Source: Selenomonas sp. oral taxon 126
GTDB lineage: Bacteria > Bacillota > Negativicutes > Selenomonadales > Selenomonadaceae
DNA length: 42,175 bases
Assembly (NCBI RefSeq): GCF_001683335.1
Contig: NZ_CP016201.1
Location: forward strand, 482,836 to 525,010
Direction: 5' to 3'
The notes beneath the pieces were generated by a model. That model saw only the letters and a program-made list of their open reading frames with translations, searched no databases and was not told where the DNA came from. Every line of letters starts with the position of its first letter. The first letter of the stretch is position 1. This document shows, one piece after another, positions 31,777 to 42,175 of the stretch. Both the position numbers and the translations under genes were made by a program.

Positions 31777-32794
31777 TCCCCATTACCAGCGCAATCTCCT
31801 CTTCGTAAAGGCGTACCGACTCTTCGATAATACTATTCTGTGGAATCCCATTTTGTAAATTATCGTAACGAGGCGGCTCTCCGATATTCAGCGATAACAC
31901 CGACATATCACATGAGTCGCGTTTTGCAATGAGAGACAATTCCTTGATGACAAAATAGGAATGCGTCGCAATGAAAAACTGAATTCCACTTTTTGACAGG
32001 TCATATATGATATTCAGAAACTTTACAACCGCTCTGGGATGCAACGATGTCTCTATCTCATCCAGAAAAATGACAGACTCAGGCGTAACATAACGGTTCG
32101 CGAGCAGTTGATTAAAGACTGCTATTTTTTTTATGCCTTCGGCTGTCGCATTGATCGAGTATCGCGTGTTCCCCTTTTTATAGAACCACTGCTGCCCCTC
32201 GCTGTCATATTCTACACTGCCATCAATCAGCGATTTCAGCATCCCTCTGTTCGAGGCGAATCCTTCATAGTTATTCCCTTGACGGCGAGGGATTTGCAGA
32301 GCACGAACCAGATCCAGATACGTGTCGTCAAACCCAAAAATATGATCCTGTTCTCTCGATTTCAAAATGACATTCTGCAGGGAAAGGACTTCCTTTGCAG
32401 GAATAAAAACCGAATTGCTTTCTCTCGATTCGAGAAAACCATTTTGCGACAAAGAAATTTGTTTGGTAGTATCCTTACCGAAAGCGTAAGAAAGAGTCTT
32501 GCCATCCATGTGCATTTGAAAGAACAGTTTTTCTTTATTTTCCTTATTGACGAGTTCTCCCAATCGCTCCAGTTGAAATGTCCAGCGCAGCTTCTCCGGA
32601 AGGATTTCAGCAGCATCCTGTCTCGAATCACCTCGATACGCCTGCTCGATTGTCCGCATAGCCGCATAGATAGCTTTCAGTAGAAATGTCTTCCCGGTGC
32701 CATTTTCACCAAGGATCAAGTTGATGCGCGTGAGATTGTTCCACTCAGTCGCCGAATGAACTCCAAAATTTTTTAGGGAAATCTGCTCTATCAT
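31757..32794 (-). CDS. AAA/ABC-type ATPase of the OLD/RecF-like (AAA_15/21) group
   Basis: SMC-like ATPase of 345 residues. It begins MIEQISLKNFGVH, then LILGENGTGKTFLLKAI with Walker A at 29-36. Walker B with adjacent Glu is VIFLDEIETSLHP (D245, E246), and a His-switch stretch FFIATHSYFVIKEL follows. Residues of about 60-200 are the insertion region. No TOPRIM domain is seen, unlike true OLD nucleases, so the nuclease role would belong to the overlapping downstream gene. Start at 32794, with GGAG six bases upstream; in-frame ATGs at 32806 and 32830 are alternatives. It follows the pseI gene, so operon read-through is possible, but the base composition is foreign to it. Confidence 0.82.
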   Translation of the reverse strand: MIEQISLKNFGVHSATEWNNLTRINLILGENGTGKTFLLKAIYAAMRTIEQAYRGDSRQDAAEILPEKLRWTFQLERLGELVNKENKEKLFFQMHMDGKTLSYAFGKDTTKQISLSQNGFLESRESNSVFIPAKEVLSLQNVILKSREQDHIFGFDDTYLDLVRALQIPRRQGNNYEGFASNRGMLKSLIDGSVEYDSEGQQWFYKKGNTRYSINATAEGIKKIAVFNQLLANRYVTPESVIFLDEIETSLHPRAVVKFLNIIYDLSKSGIQFFIATHSYFVIKELSLIAKRDSCDMSVLSLNIGEPPRYDNLQNGIPQNSIIEESVRLYEEEIALVMGNDDERD

Positions 32795-32807
32795 TATGCG
32801 CTCCATG

Positions 32808-32836
32808 AGAGTAATCGTATATTCATACAATACTCT
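32808..32836. promoter_or_regulatory. Inverted repeat upstream of the ATPase gene
   Basis: AGAGTA.T.GTAT and ATAC.A.ACTCT form an interrupted 29-base palindrome just before the chosen ATPase start. It could be an operator or weak hairpin between pseI and the ATPase pair. No good sigma-A promoter is seen next to it. Confidence 0.3.
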
Positions 32837-32848
32837 ATTCTATAAGTT

Positions 32849-33868
32849 TTACTCCACCAGTGCCCAACTGACAGGTTTACCACGCTTCACGTCGCATTTC
32901 ACCTGCCGTCCGAGCAGTGCATCATAATGCTTTGGTGACAGCCCATGTCCGGGACGAATCCGGCGCAGATTCTTCTCCGTCAGAACATCTCCCGCTCTCA
33001 TATCCTCTGCAATGTATAGGCTACGCCGGAATTGCAAGGACTTCTTTTCCTGCTCTGCCATCTCATAGCGCACCTCACCCATAGCGAGTGCGGCGGCTCG
33101 GCATTCACGCACGAGCTGCGCCATCTCACCTGGCTCCAGCGAAAAGGCAGCATCGACACCGCCATCGGCACGCGACAGGGTAAAGTGCTTCTCGATCACG
33201 GTCGCCCCAAGCGCGACGCTCGCCACGGCAACTCCAATGCCGAGCGTATGATCGGACAGCCCTACATCGCATCCGAACAGCTCACGCATATGCGGAATCG
33301 TGCGGAGATTTGTCCCCTCCGGAGAGGATGGATAGCTGCTCGTACATTTGAGCAGGGTCAGATCTGCACAGCCATTGTCCCGCGCCGTACGAACAAGATC
33401 GGCAAGCTCCGATACGGTTGTCATCCCCGTCGATGCGATAATCGGTTTCCCCGTACGCGCAACCTTCCGAATGAGTGGAAGATCCACATTCTCAAAGGAG
33501 GCAATCTTATAGCACGGTACGCCAAGCTCCTCAAGGAAGTCAACGGAGGTATCATCGAAGGGCGTGCTGAATCCCATGATGCCGTGTTCTTTGCAGCGGT
33601 CAAAGATCGGTTTGTGCCATTCCCACGGGGTATGAGCCTTCTCATAAAGATGGTATAGCGACTCGCCCTTCCATAGGCTGTTTGGATCCGCAATAAAAAA
33701 CTCGCCTGTATCAATGTCGAGTGTCATGGTATCCGCGGTATAGGTCTGAATCTTAATCGCATCGACCCCCGCCGCTGCAGCCGCATCGACAATGGCAAGT
33801 GCACGCTCAAGCGACTGGTTATGATTGCCCGACATCTCTGCGATGATAAAAGGTTTCTGTCCCTCCAC
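32849..33868 (-). CDS. pseI: Pseudaminic acid synthase (NeuB family)
   Basis: Condenses phosphoenolpyruvate with 2,4-diacetamido-2,4,6-trideoxy-altrose to give pseudaminic acid. The 339 residues consist of a TIM barrel (IAEMSGNHNQSLERAL at the start, VDAIKIQTYTADTMTLD, STGMTTVSELADLV, HFTLSRADGGVDAAFSL) and a C-terminal antifreeze-like SAF domain (RRSLYIAEDMRAGDVLTEKN; RPGHGLSPKH). The DGGVDAAFS variant favours PseI over sialic or legionaminic synthases. The start is GTG (33868), with GGAGG seven bases upstream; an ATG nearby is out of frame. It is the last gene of the nonulosonate operon. Confidence 0.92.
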   Translation of the reverse strand: MEGQKPFIIAEMSGNHNQSLERALAIVDAAAAAGVDAIKIQTYTADTMTLDIDTGEFFIADPNSLWKGESLYHLYEKAHTPWEWHKPIFDRCKEHGIMGFSTPFDDTSVDFLEELGVPCYKIASFENVDLPLIRKVARTGKPIIASTGMTTVSELADLVRTARDNGCADLTLLKCTSSYPSSPEGTNLRTIPHMRELFGCDVGLSDHTLGIGVAVASVALGATVIEKHFTLSRADGGVDAAFSLEPGEMAQLVRECRAAALAMGEVRYEMAEQEKKSLQFRRSLYIAEDMRAGDVLTEKNLRRIRPGHGLSPKHYDALLGRQVKCDVKRGKPVSWALVE

Positions 33869-33880
33869 GACATTTCCTCC

Positions 33881-34366
33881 CTATATATTGTCTGCTTCCC
33901 CAATCACTTTTTCGTATCGAAGAAGATCGTTTTCACGGCTTTCTCGATACTGTAACGACGTAAATGCTCTCTGAGAAGCGACGTTCTCCTCTTTGACGTA
34001 ACCAACGAGTGTCAGATGCACGCTTTGCTCTCTCAACTTGTCTTCTGTCATCTGCAATATCATACGCCCATACCCACGCGCACGACGAGCTGCATCTATG
34101 CTGTAGCTGATCAGAGCCATATCATTTTCAACACTCAGACGAATTTGACCAACCGGCACAAGATCTGCCATCAAAATAAAAAAATATTGTGCCTTTGTTG
34201 TTCCGAGCACATTCTCCAACCATCGGACATGATCCTCGTAGATGAGTTCCTCGCTATGAAGTGAGTTTGCACGCGTCGCCTTCTCATTGCGCCACTGAAA
34301 GAGCAGCCTTGCATCAGACAGTTCAACAGGGCGCAGGTATAGCCGTCCTTCATCGCTCATCATCAT
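33881..34366 (-). CDS. pseH: GNAT acetyltransferase, PseH-like
   Basis: Transfers acetyl from acetyl-CoA to N4 of the 4-amino-altrosamine intermediate made by PseC. The 161 residues have the GNAT pattern: LRPVELSDARLLFQWRN at the start, ISYSIDAARRARGYGRMIL with the acetyl-CoA R/Q-x-x-G-x-G/A loop, and VKEENVASQRAFTSLQY. Its place between pseG and pseI supports the role. Three consecutive ATGs begin the gene; it overlaps the end of pseG by about 17 bases. Confidence 0.85.
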   Translation of the reverse strand: MMMSDEGRLYLRPVELSDARLLFQWRNEKATRANSLHSEELIYEDHVRWLENVLGTTKAQYFFILMADLVPVGQIRLSVENDMALISYSIDAARRARGYGRMILQMTEDKLREQSVHLTLVGYVKEENVASQRAFTSLQYRESRENDLLRYEKVIGEADNI

Positions 34367-35399
34367 TCACATCCAATCTGCAGCTTCGCTGCATCTCCAG
34401 AAGAGTTTGCGGCATGATACACTTCTGCACAGCCGCCGCAATATCCCCCACTGTTACCTCATCCCATCTGCCAAGATAGCGGATATAGTCCGCCTCGGCG
34501 CAGTCCTCGCAGATCTGAATCTGGTTTTCGGCAACAGCAGTCACGATAGCAGGAAGTCCCAGAAAACAGCGTTCCCATGTGGTTGTACCGCCTGCGCCGA
34601 GACAAAGATCAGCATGTGCCATTAGTTCTGCCATATTGGAAACTTGACAGTGATAGTGAAGGAAGTCGTGCGCGGCGCAAAGCTCCTCGATATATGCGCG
34701 GTGCGAATTGCTCCCGCCAACGACGACATCCACGGCAACGGAGGGAAGTTGAAGCTGCACGAGCGCACGGATTGCCTTTTCGGTCTCCCGCGTCGTGTCA
34801 CTGCCGCCATAGAATACAAGAATACGGCGCAGGACACCATCCCGCACGCCAATCTTTTCCCGCGCTTCATAAAACTCCTCGCGCAAAAGGGCATGGGAGG
34901 GTCCAAGCAATAGCTTACAGGCAGGAGGTACAAGTCCGTCATACCGATGCCGCATCTCCCGATAGTAGTTCTGATCGAGGAGCACATCACAGTCATGCGG
35001 GCGGTTTGCGAGATCGTCAATGACGAAGATCTCACGCACAAGGGGGCGCAGTCTTTGCTCCCACACCGCATCCAGAGCATAGCTGTCCACAACGAGACAG
35101 TTGACAGGCTGCATGCGCGATAGAATCTCCCCGGTCTCCTCCGCATCCACCACCTGCGGCACCGTCAGCCATGCCACATAGCCTGTGAGCGCAGGATGAT
35201 CTGTATGGCGCGGAAGGATGTGCAAGGAAAAGCCCTGCTCTCGCACCAGATGATTCAGATTGCCGGAGAGCTCGCGGCAAATGAAATGAACCACCGCGCC
35301 ATCCTTTCGTAGCCGCTCCGCCAGCGTCAGGCAGCGCATCAGATGACCGCTTCCGATCTGCTCGGATGAGTCCACGCGGATTGCAACAACAGAGTTCAT
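34350..35399 (-). CDS. pseG: UDP-2,4-diacetamido-2,4,6-trideoxy-altropyranose hydrolase
   Basis: Removes UDP from the diacetylated sugar, the step before PseI. The 349 residues form a GT-B-like fold: IRVDSSEQIGSGHLMRCLTL at the N-terminus carries the catalytic His of the family, VIDDLANRPHDCDVLLDQ the middle motif, and LCLGAGGTTTWERCFLGLP the nucleotide-binding C-terminal motif. I placed the start at MNSVVAIRVDSS (35399), as relatives begin there; an in-frame ATG at 35432 overlaps the upstream stop (TGATG) and could give 11 more residues by translational coupling. Confidence 0.9.
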   Translation of the reverse strand: MNSVVAIRVDSSEQIGSGHLMRCLTLAERLRKDGAVVHFICRELSGNLNHLVREQGFSLHILPRHTDHPALTGYVAWLTVPQVVDAEETGEILSRMQPVNCLVVDSYALDAVWEQRLRPLVREIFVIDDLANRPHDCDVLLDQNYYREMRHRYDGLVPPACKLLLGPSHALLREEFYEAREKIGVRDGVLRRILVFYGGSDTTRETEKAIRALVQLQLPSVAVDVVVGGSNSHRAYIEELCAAHDFLHYHCQVSNMAELMAHADLCLGAGGTTTWERCFLGLPAIVTAVAENQIQICEDCAEADYIRYLGRWDEVTVGDIAAAVQKCIMPQTLLEMQRSCRLDVNDDER

Positions 35400-35431
35400 G
35401 ACATCCATCCGATCTGTTCCAACACGGAGCA

Positions 35432-36724
35432 TCACCCCAGAACGATCTTGAGCGGCTCGCCCTCCATATAGGTTTCGGGATGCCCACTCTTCAGCGCTTC
35501 GCGATAGACCTTCATCGCATCCTCGAATACGTTGAGCGTGAAGTCGAGATCCTCCTGCGTATGCGTATAGCACGGGAAGATGTGCCAGCCGAGGAGAACG
35601 CCGCGCTTGACGCTTTCCTGCATGAAGATGGAGTTGTAGAGCCAGTCTTTCTTGCCCTCATAATCCGTGTATTCGAGGTTCAGACGGCAGGGGTAGCCGC
35701 TGAGATCAATCGGCACGTCAATGTCCCTCGCGAGACGGCGGAAATTATCCTGAAGATATCTGCCCTTCTCCCAGATGGCCTTCGTAACCTCACCGGATTC
35801 GAGTTCCTTCATCACGGCAATACCGGCGGCAAGAGACAGGCAGTCACCGCCGAAGGTAGTGGAGATAAAGATCTTCTTATCCACTTCCTCCATGATGTCC
35901 TTGCGTCCCGCGACAACGGAGAGCGGCATCCCGTTCGCTGCCGCCTTGCCGAACGTCGAGAGATCGGGCGTCACGCCGAAATACGCCTGCGCGCCGCCGA
36001 TCGAGAAGCGGAAGCCGTTGACAACCTCATCGAAAATCAGCAGCGCCCCATTCCGATGGCAGAGTTCCTTCAGCTGCGCAAGAAAGCCTTCTTTGGGCGG
36101 CTCGACCTCAACCGCCTCGGTAATGACAGCGGCGATTTCCCCTGGATAGGTTTCAAAATACTCTTCGACCTTCGCCAGATCGTTGTAGTCGAATTTATGG
36201 ACGAACTGACGCACTTCGGGAAGGATGCCTCCCTGACGGACGTTCTCTGCCGCCGTCGTCCATTCATGCCAGCCGTGATACTCTCCGCGTACGATGTGCT
36301 TGCGCCCCGTATAGCAGCGTGCAATGCGGACAGCCGCCTCCGTCGCCGAGGACCCTGTCTTGAGAAAGCGCACCTTGCCTGCGCTCGGGATATGTTTTAC
36401 ACACAGCTCAGCATACTCCACTTCCTCGGGTGCAACGAGGGAGTAGCCCATGCCGCGCCGCAGCTGTGCCATGACTGCATCATCCACCGCCTTGTACTGG
36501 TAGCCGAGCAGGATGGGGCCGAGCCCCATATCATAGTCAATGTATTCGTTGCCGTCCGGATCCCAGACATGCCCATCCTTGCCGTGGTCGATATAGATGG
36601 GAGACACGCCCTTGATGTGTGTCTCCGGTCCTTTGCTGTAAAGCTGGCAGCCCGAGAGAATGGTATCCTGTGCCCTCTGCCACAGTTCATCTGACTTCTT
36701 CAGACTTCTTTGATTGATTTTCAT
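35432..36724 (-). CDS. Class III PLP aminotransferase, glutamate-1-semialdehyde mutase-like
   Basis: PLP enzyme of 430 residues related to HemL. It shows YIDYDMGLGPILLGY, FLKTGSSATEAAVRIAR, GEYHGWHEW, ALLIFDEVVNGFRFS and the PLP-Lys motif STFGKAAANGMPLS. Sitting between pseG and the cytidylyltransferase, it is unlikely to serve haem synthesis. In a nonulosonate operon that already has PseC it more likely adds or moves an amino group on a sugar or side-chain precursor. The exact reaction cannot be read from sequence. Start ATG 36724 with GGGAGG upstream. Confidence 0.85.
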   Translation of the reverse strand: MKINQRSLKKSDELWQRAQDTILSGCQLYSKGPETHIKGVSPIYIDHGKDGHVWDPDGNEYIDYDMGLGPILLGYQYKAVDDAVMAQLRRGMGYSLVAPEEVEYAELCVKHIPSAGKVRFLKTGSSATEAAVRIARCYTGRKHIVRGEYHGWHEWTTAAENVRQGGILPEVRQFVHKFDYNDLAKVEEYFETYPGEIAAVITEAVEVEPPKEGFLAQLKELCHRNGALLIFDEVVNGFRFSIGGAQAYFGVTPDLSTFGKAAANGMPLSVVAGRKDIMEEVDKKIFISTTFGGDCLSLAAGIAVMKELESGEVTKAIWEKGRYLQDNFRRLARDIDVPIDLSGYPCRLNLEYTDYEGKKDWLYNSIFMQESVKRGVLLGWHIFPCYTHTQEDLDFTLNVFEDAMKVYREALKSGHPETYMEGEPLKIVLG

Positions 36725-36752
36725 ATAGATGCGCCTCCCGTATTTATCCTGC

Positions 36753-37499
36753 TTACTTCGTGTCCTCTGCCAGAGATTTCAGCAGCCCCTCATTTCGAAC
36801 AACCCCTTGATTGAGCGCCCGAAGATCGGGCTGTTCTTTCAATAGGGAAAGAATATCCTGCATGGAAAAATCGTTGTTATTCGCATAGAGTTTTTCGTAG
36901 ACCGCTTCCACAAAAGCAAAGTCACACGGCTCATCCACCGTCCAACGCAAATCGCGATAATCCTCTGCACAGTCTACGTCACCAATGCGGAACCGCTCCG
37001 GATGATTCCGAAAATAGAGCGTGACATGCTCCCGCTCAGAGGTCAGCCGTGCCTCCCGATGTGCCTGTTCCAGAGCATCGAACGTCATGATCTCGGTGTC
37101 AAGTCCGTCAGGAAATCGCTCTGTTGTATGCGTATAGTCATTCTGCTCAGTGAGGTGACGCGCAATCACATCATCACTCACACGCCAGTCAATGAGCGGA
37201 CAGTCCCCCGTCACGCGAACGATATGTTCTGCGCCATATTCTTTCGCACAGGCATAGTAACGATCCAAAACATCATCAAGACTGCCGCGATAGATGTTTA
37301 CGCCCGTCTCTTCTGCAAGAGCACAGAGCGGATCATCACTTACATCTGTGCTCGTCGCGAGAACAATCCGGTCAATGTATCGACTGTGCGTCAGACGTTC
37401 CATCTCCCGCAGCACCATCGCTCGCCCAAGCAATGGCTTCAACACCTTGTTCGGCAAACGATGCGAGGAGCACCGCGCCTGTAAAATGGCTAACACCAA
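36753..37499 (-). CDS. SpsF-like cytidylyltransferase, likely activates pseudaminic acid
   Basis: Nucleotidyltransferase of 248 residues from the SpsF/KdsB-like group: ILQARCSSHRLPNKVLKPLLG at the N-terminus is the CTP-binding loop, VRVTGDCPLIDW holds metal-binding Asp, and RWTVDEPCDFAFVEAVY is the SpsF hallmark. No other CMP-sugar synthetase is in the operon, so it probably takes the place of PseF and makes CMP-pseudaminic acid. The start codon is TTG (37499) or the next GTG (37496); AAAGGA lies about 12 bases upstream. Confidence 0.85.
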   Translation of the reverse strand: MVLAILQARCSSHRLPNKVLKPLLGRAMVLREMERLTHSRYIDRIVLATSTDVSDDPLCALAEETGVNIYRGSLDDVLDRYYACAKEYGAEHIVRVTGDCPLIDWRVSDDVIARHLTEQNDYTHTTERFPDGLDTEIMTFDALEQAHREARLTSEREHVTLYFRNHPERFRIGDVDCAEDYRDLRWTVDEPCDFAFVEAVYEKLYANNNDFSMQDILSLLKEQPDLRALNQGVVRNEGLLKSLAEDTK

Positions 37500-37561
37500 G
37501 ATATATCAGTCCTTTTCCATAGGAACATCAGCCATAAATAGATACACATTCATAATAAAAA

Positions 37562-38443
37562 TCAGAGACTAACCTTCCACCGTTGCGGCTCGAGTATATT
37601 CACATCTATATCACGAAACGCACCATACAGTTTTTGATAGGTTGCTGAAAATGCGCGGCATCTGGATACCAACGATGTGTTCTCCCTCAACTGCGCACTC
37701 GTATCCACACCGAATACGACGTAGGAAATCCCCGCATGACAGAGGGCGTAGAGCATCGCCGCCTCACGCGGGAGGAATCCGTCCTCTGCCGCCATGGATT
37801 GAAAGCGCTCCACATAGACACCGCTTCCCGCAACCTTTGTCTCTGCATCCGCAGGAGACATAAGCAGAAGCCCCTGCAAAAACGCACTCCGCGCGAATAC
37901 TTCTTTCTGATTTTCCTTGGCATACTCGAAAAAACCACAGTCGTCAAGCCGCTGATCAAGCACGTTATACGGCACCTGTATGACATCAATGCGAGAATCC
38001 TCTGCTGCACACATGGCATCCTCGGGGCTGTAGATGCTCACACCGATCTTATCCGTCCATCCGTGCGACTTTGCCTCCTCCATCGCATCCATCACAGAGG
38101 CATCATCCAGATCCTCTGTGCGATGCAGCATGTAGCAGTAAAGCCTAGACACGGAAAGACGTGTCAGGGAGCGTTGGATTTCTTGCTGCACATCGCGCCG
38201 CTCACCTTCCACTGCAGGGTGCAACTTGGAGATGATCTGCCCGCTGCGTGCCGCCAAACCATAGCGGCCGAGCAGTTCCTCCGACGTTCCGTATGCGCTT
38301 GCGGTATCAAACATATAAATACCGGCATCAATCGCGGCATCCAGTACACCAAAGACCTCTTCCTCGGTTGGCTGACGCCCCAAGGTGTTGTGAATGCCAT
38401 AGTGCATACCAAATTGTACCGTTCCCAGACAAAGTTGCGCCAT
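37562..38443 (-). CDS. Aldo/keto reductase in the nonulosonate operon
   Basis: NAD(P)H-dependent oxidoreductase of 293 residues with the AKR barrel. The catalytic tetrad is visible: FDTASAYGTSEELLG (Asp, Tyr), IISKLHP (Lys) and CYMLHRTED (His). The C-terminal cofactor part is shorter and less typical (ISYVVFGVDTSAQLRE). No step of the classical CMP-pseudaminate route needs it, so it may modify the sugar or its substituent together with the class III aminotransferase. Start ATG 38443 with GGGAGGG upstream; it ends 62 bases before the cytidylyltransferase gene. Confidence 0.85.
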   Translation of the reverse strand: MAQLCLGTVQFGMHYGIHNTLGRQPTEEEVFGVLDAAIDAGIYMFDTASAYGTSEELLGRYGLAARSGQIISKLHPAVEGERRDVQQEIQRSLTRLSVSRLYCYMLHRTEDLDDASVMDAMEEAKSHGWTDKIGVSIYSPEDAMCAAEDSRIDVIQVPYNVLDQRLDDCGFFEYAKENQKEVFARSAFLQGLLLMSPADAETKVAGSGVYVERFQSMAAEDGFLPREAAMLYALCHAGISYVVFGVDTSAQLRENTSLVSRCRAFSATYQKLYGAFRDIDVNILEPQRWKVSL

Positions 38444-38491
38444 ATGCCCTCCCGTTTCCGACGCTGCCAGCTCCGATCAGCTCCGGTATAT

Positions 38492-40638
<2,147 letters not shown>

Positions 40639-42090
40639 CTACTTCCTTTCTCTTCCCGCTGCATGGGGCTGATGTTCCTCCATATAGGGAATAATGAAGC
40701 GGAAAAACTTCTCCAGCTTTTCATCATTCTTCTTGGCGTCAAACGCCGGCATAGCCTCCTGAACCGCTGGTGAGTAAACGGCGTCTACCGTCTTTTCCAA
40801 ATAGCAATGCAGAGCTTGCTCCAAGGCATCATGATCGATCACATATGATGTGATGTCCTCCAAGCGCAGCCCCTCATGATACTGGAATACACCGGGAAAC
40901 GTCTCGTACCATATGCGCCCAAAGATCAGGGCATTCTTTCCTCCGCTGATTGCCTCCCACCCGGCCGTCCCCGTAATGGTCGCCACAAATTTGGCACGTT
41001 CCATAAGGGCATAGGTATCGATGGAGCGATCCACATACTTGACGTTCGGAATGAGCTTCAGACGCTTGAAGAAGTAATCCAGCCGCATGCGTTTCGTCTG
41101 CTTTGGATTTTCCTTAACGTAGATCATCCAATCCGGCGGCAGCATTGCGCGCAGTTTCTCAATGGCGAGCAGCTGGTCGCAATATATGCCGCCTAATACA
41201 TCCGTTGTCATTTCAGGCTGAAGATGAAGCGGAAAATATACATAATCGCAATTAAAATCAACATCTTTATCAGCACAATTCATTGCATTTGCCTGATACT
41301 TTTTCTTTTCGTCATAGTTCATAGCACACGTCGCAACTTTTTTCAGAAGAAACTCTTGAATGCTGCCGTATTTTTGAAGAGTACTTTTAAAAATGTCCTT
41401 TTTACGTTTTATGAATGCCCTTGGCGACGCTAATTTTCTTAAGCGATACTGCAGTGTCTTTCTTTGCTTGGGTGCATGTTTCCCTTTCATATAGTACAGG
41501 TCTTTTTTATAGTCCTGCCGAATCTCGCTCTCCTCAGGATGCGGTGTGCGAAACATCGGAACATCCGCGAAGCGCCCATAATCCTCTATCGAAAAACAGT
41601 ATGCAAAGGTTCCGAAGGGACCGGACGGCACTAACATCAAAGTAGGTATTCCCATGGCTTGTGCCATAGGATACAGAATGCTCCGCCCCCCCTCATGCGG
41701 TATATCGGCAAAAATGACCGCATCAATTTGATTTCGTGCAAGCATTGTATAATAATATCTCACCCAAATCTGTATGATATTCATAAACTCATAGACAGGA
41801 AGGCGATCATAAAAAAACTGACGGGCGAAATTCTGTAAGATGACAGGGAAATAGTGTCGTATTTTCTCATCCAGCCAAGTCGGCGGGAAATCTAAATCAC
41901 CCTGACAGAAATTCAGTTCAAGTTTATCCTCGATGATTTCGACGCCCTCTCTCTCCAGAAAGAACGGCGTCTTGCTTTCACTCTCACCAACAATCCACTT
42001 TTTTACACAAAATACACCCTCATCATGGAGACGTGCAATCAAAGGAGCCGCAATCGGTTGATCCAACCCCCAAATCAATGTGTTTAACAT
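40639..42090 (-). CDS. Capsule polysaccharide synthesis-type glycosyltransferase
   Basis: Predicted cytoplasmic sugar transferase of 483 residues. The C-terminal half matches the capsule synthesis (KpsC/KpsS-like) group: YVYFPLHLQPEMTTDVLGG, then CDQLLAIEKLRAMLPPDW, IYVKENPKQ and ATITGTAGWEAISGGKNALIFG. The N-terminal half has FADIPHEGGRSILYPMAQAMG and a Lys-rich stretch at about 205-240. It heads the visible nonulosonate operon, and may attach the product to a surface glycan or flagellin; the acceptor is not known. The middle part is AT-richer than pseB. Start ATG 42090 with AAGGGGG upstream. Confidence 0.78.
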   Translation of the reverse strand: MLNTLIWGLDQPIAAPLIARLHDEGVFCVKKWIVGESESKTPFFLEREGVEIIEDKLELNFCQGDLDFPPTWLDEKIRHYFPVILQNFARQFFYDRLPVYEFMNIIQIWVRYYYTMLARNQIDAVIFADIPHEGGRSILYPMAQAMGIPTLMLVPSGPFGTFAYCFSIEDYGRFADVPMFRTPHPEESEIRQDYKKDLYYMKGKHAPKQRKTLQYRLRKLASPRAFIKRKKDIFKSTLQKYGSIQEFLLKKVATCAMNYDEKKKYQANAMNCADKDVDFNCDYVYFPLHLQPEMTTDVLGGIYCDQLLAIEKLRAMLPPDWMIYVKENPKQTKRMRLDYFFKRLKLIPNVKYVDRSIDTYALMERAKFVATITGTAGWEAISGGKNALIFGRIWYETFPGVFQYHEGLRLEDITSYVIDHDALEQALHCYLEKTVDAVYSPAVQEAMPAFDAKKNDEKLEKFFRFIIPYMEEHQPHAAGRERK

Positions 42091-42175
42091 CCTGTTTCCC
42101 CCTTGTCATGCTCATATGCAGCCCTAACATGGCTTCCGTTTTTCACGGATGTGCCCCATCCAATTTGACGAACAA

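Noticed and set aside
35432-36724. HemL, glutamate-1-semialdehyde mutase of haem synthesis
   Set aside because: Sequence similarity is to the superfamily only, and the gene is embedded in a nonulosonic acid operon with no tetrapyrrole genes nearby.
42091-42175. A further gene at the right edge
   Set aside because: The 85 bases after the last gene's start hold its ribosome binding site but no supportable reading frame or complete promoter.

Overview
The window looks like chromosome of a diderm Firmicute of the Negativicutes type, close to Selenomonas. It combines an outer-membrane autotransporter with Firmicute-style GGAGG ribosome binding sites, sigma-A promoters, a PRD-regulated PTS operon and moderately high GC. 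This assignment is inference; there is no rRNA or other marker here. I saw no rRNA, tRNA or CRISPR array.

Layout. Positions 1-5166 are the 3' part of a very large autotransporter adhesin. At 5245-5802 lies a YefM/Txe-type toxin-antitoxin pair whose toxin is frameshifted. At 5856-8969 are biotin genes (bioA, bioD, bioY; minus strand) with a BirA-like operator. Two metallophosphoesterases (9026-11152, minus) precede purB and purA (11318-13923, plus). The 14.3-18.8 kb part holds a uracil-DNA-glycosylase-like protein, a YeiH-type exporter, a chemotaxis receptor and an ArsC/Spx-like protein, all minus, followed by an Hsp20 gene (plus).

From 25422 down to 19572 a minus-strand operon encodes a PRD regulator, PTS IIA, IIB and IIC of the ascorbate (UlaA) superfamily and a split transketolase, which suggests that an imported pentose-like phosphate goes straight to transketolase. 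Diverging from it are aspA, a DcuC-type transporter and an M20 tripeptidase-like enzyme (25679-29781), a peptide/aspartate to fumarate module. A tyrosine recombinase (30129-31235) and an AT-richer ATPase plus putative nuclease pair (31288-32794) form a small accessory patch. From 42090 down to 32849 a nine-gene minus-strand operon makes a nonulosonic acid of the pseudaminic type (pseB, pseC, aldo/keto reductase, SpsF-like cytidylyltransferase, class III aminotransferase, pseG, pseH, pseI), headed by a capsule-type glycosyltransferase.

The least ordinary content is between the genes. At least four dispersed palindromic families occur: (1) an element of about 165 bp with terminal inverted repeats and a covarying apical hairpin (three full and three shortened or decayed copies); (2) a 178-bp palindromic element present twice in opposite orientation, one copy interrupted by family 1 and the other being the matching empty site; (3) a REP-like multi-hairpin unit of about 140 bp (two copies); (4) four related terminator-like hairpins, each pointing in the direction of the gene just upstream. 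Together they fill nearly every intergenic gap longer than about 250 bp; the exception is the 25423-25678 divergent promoter region.
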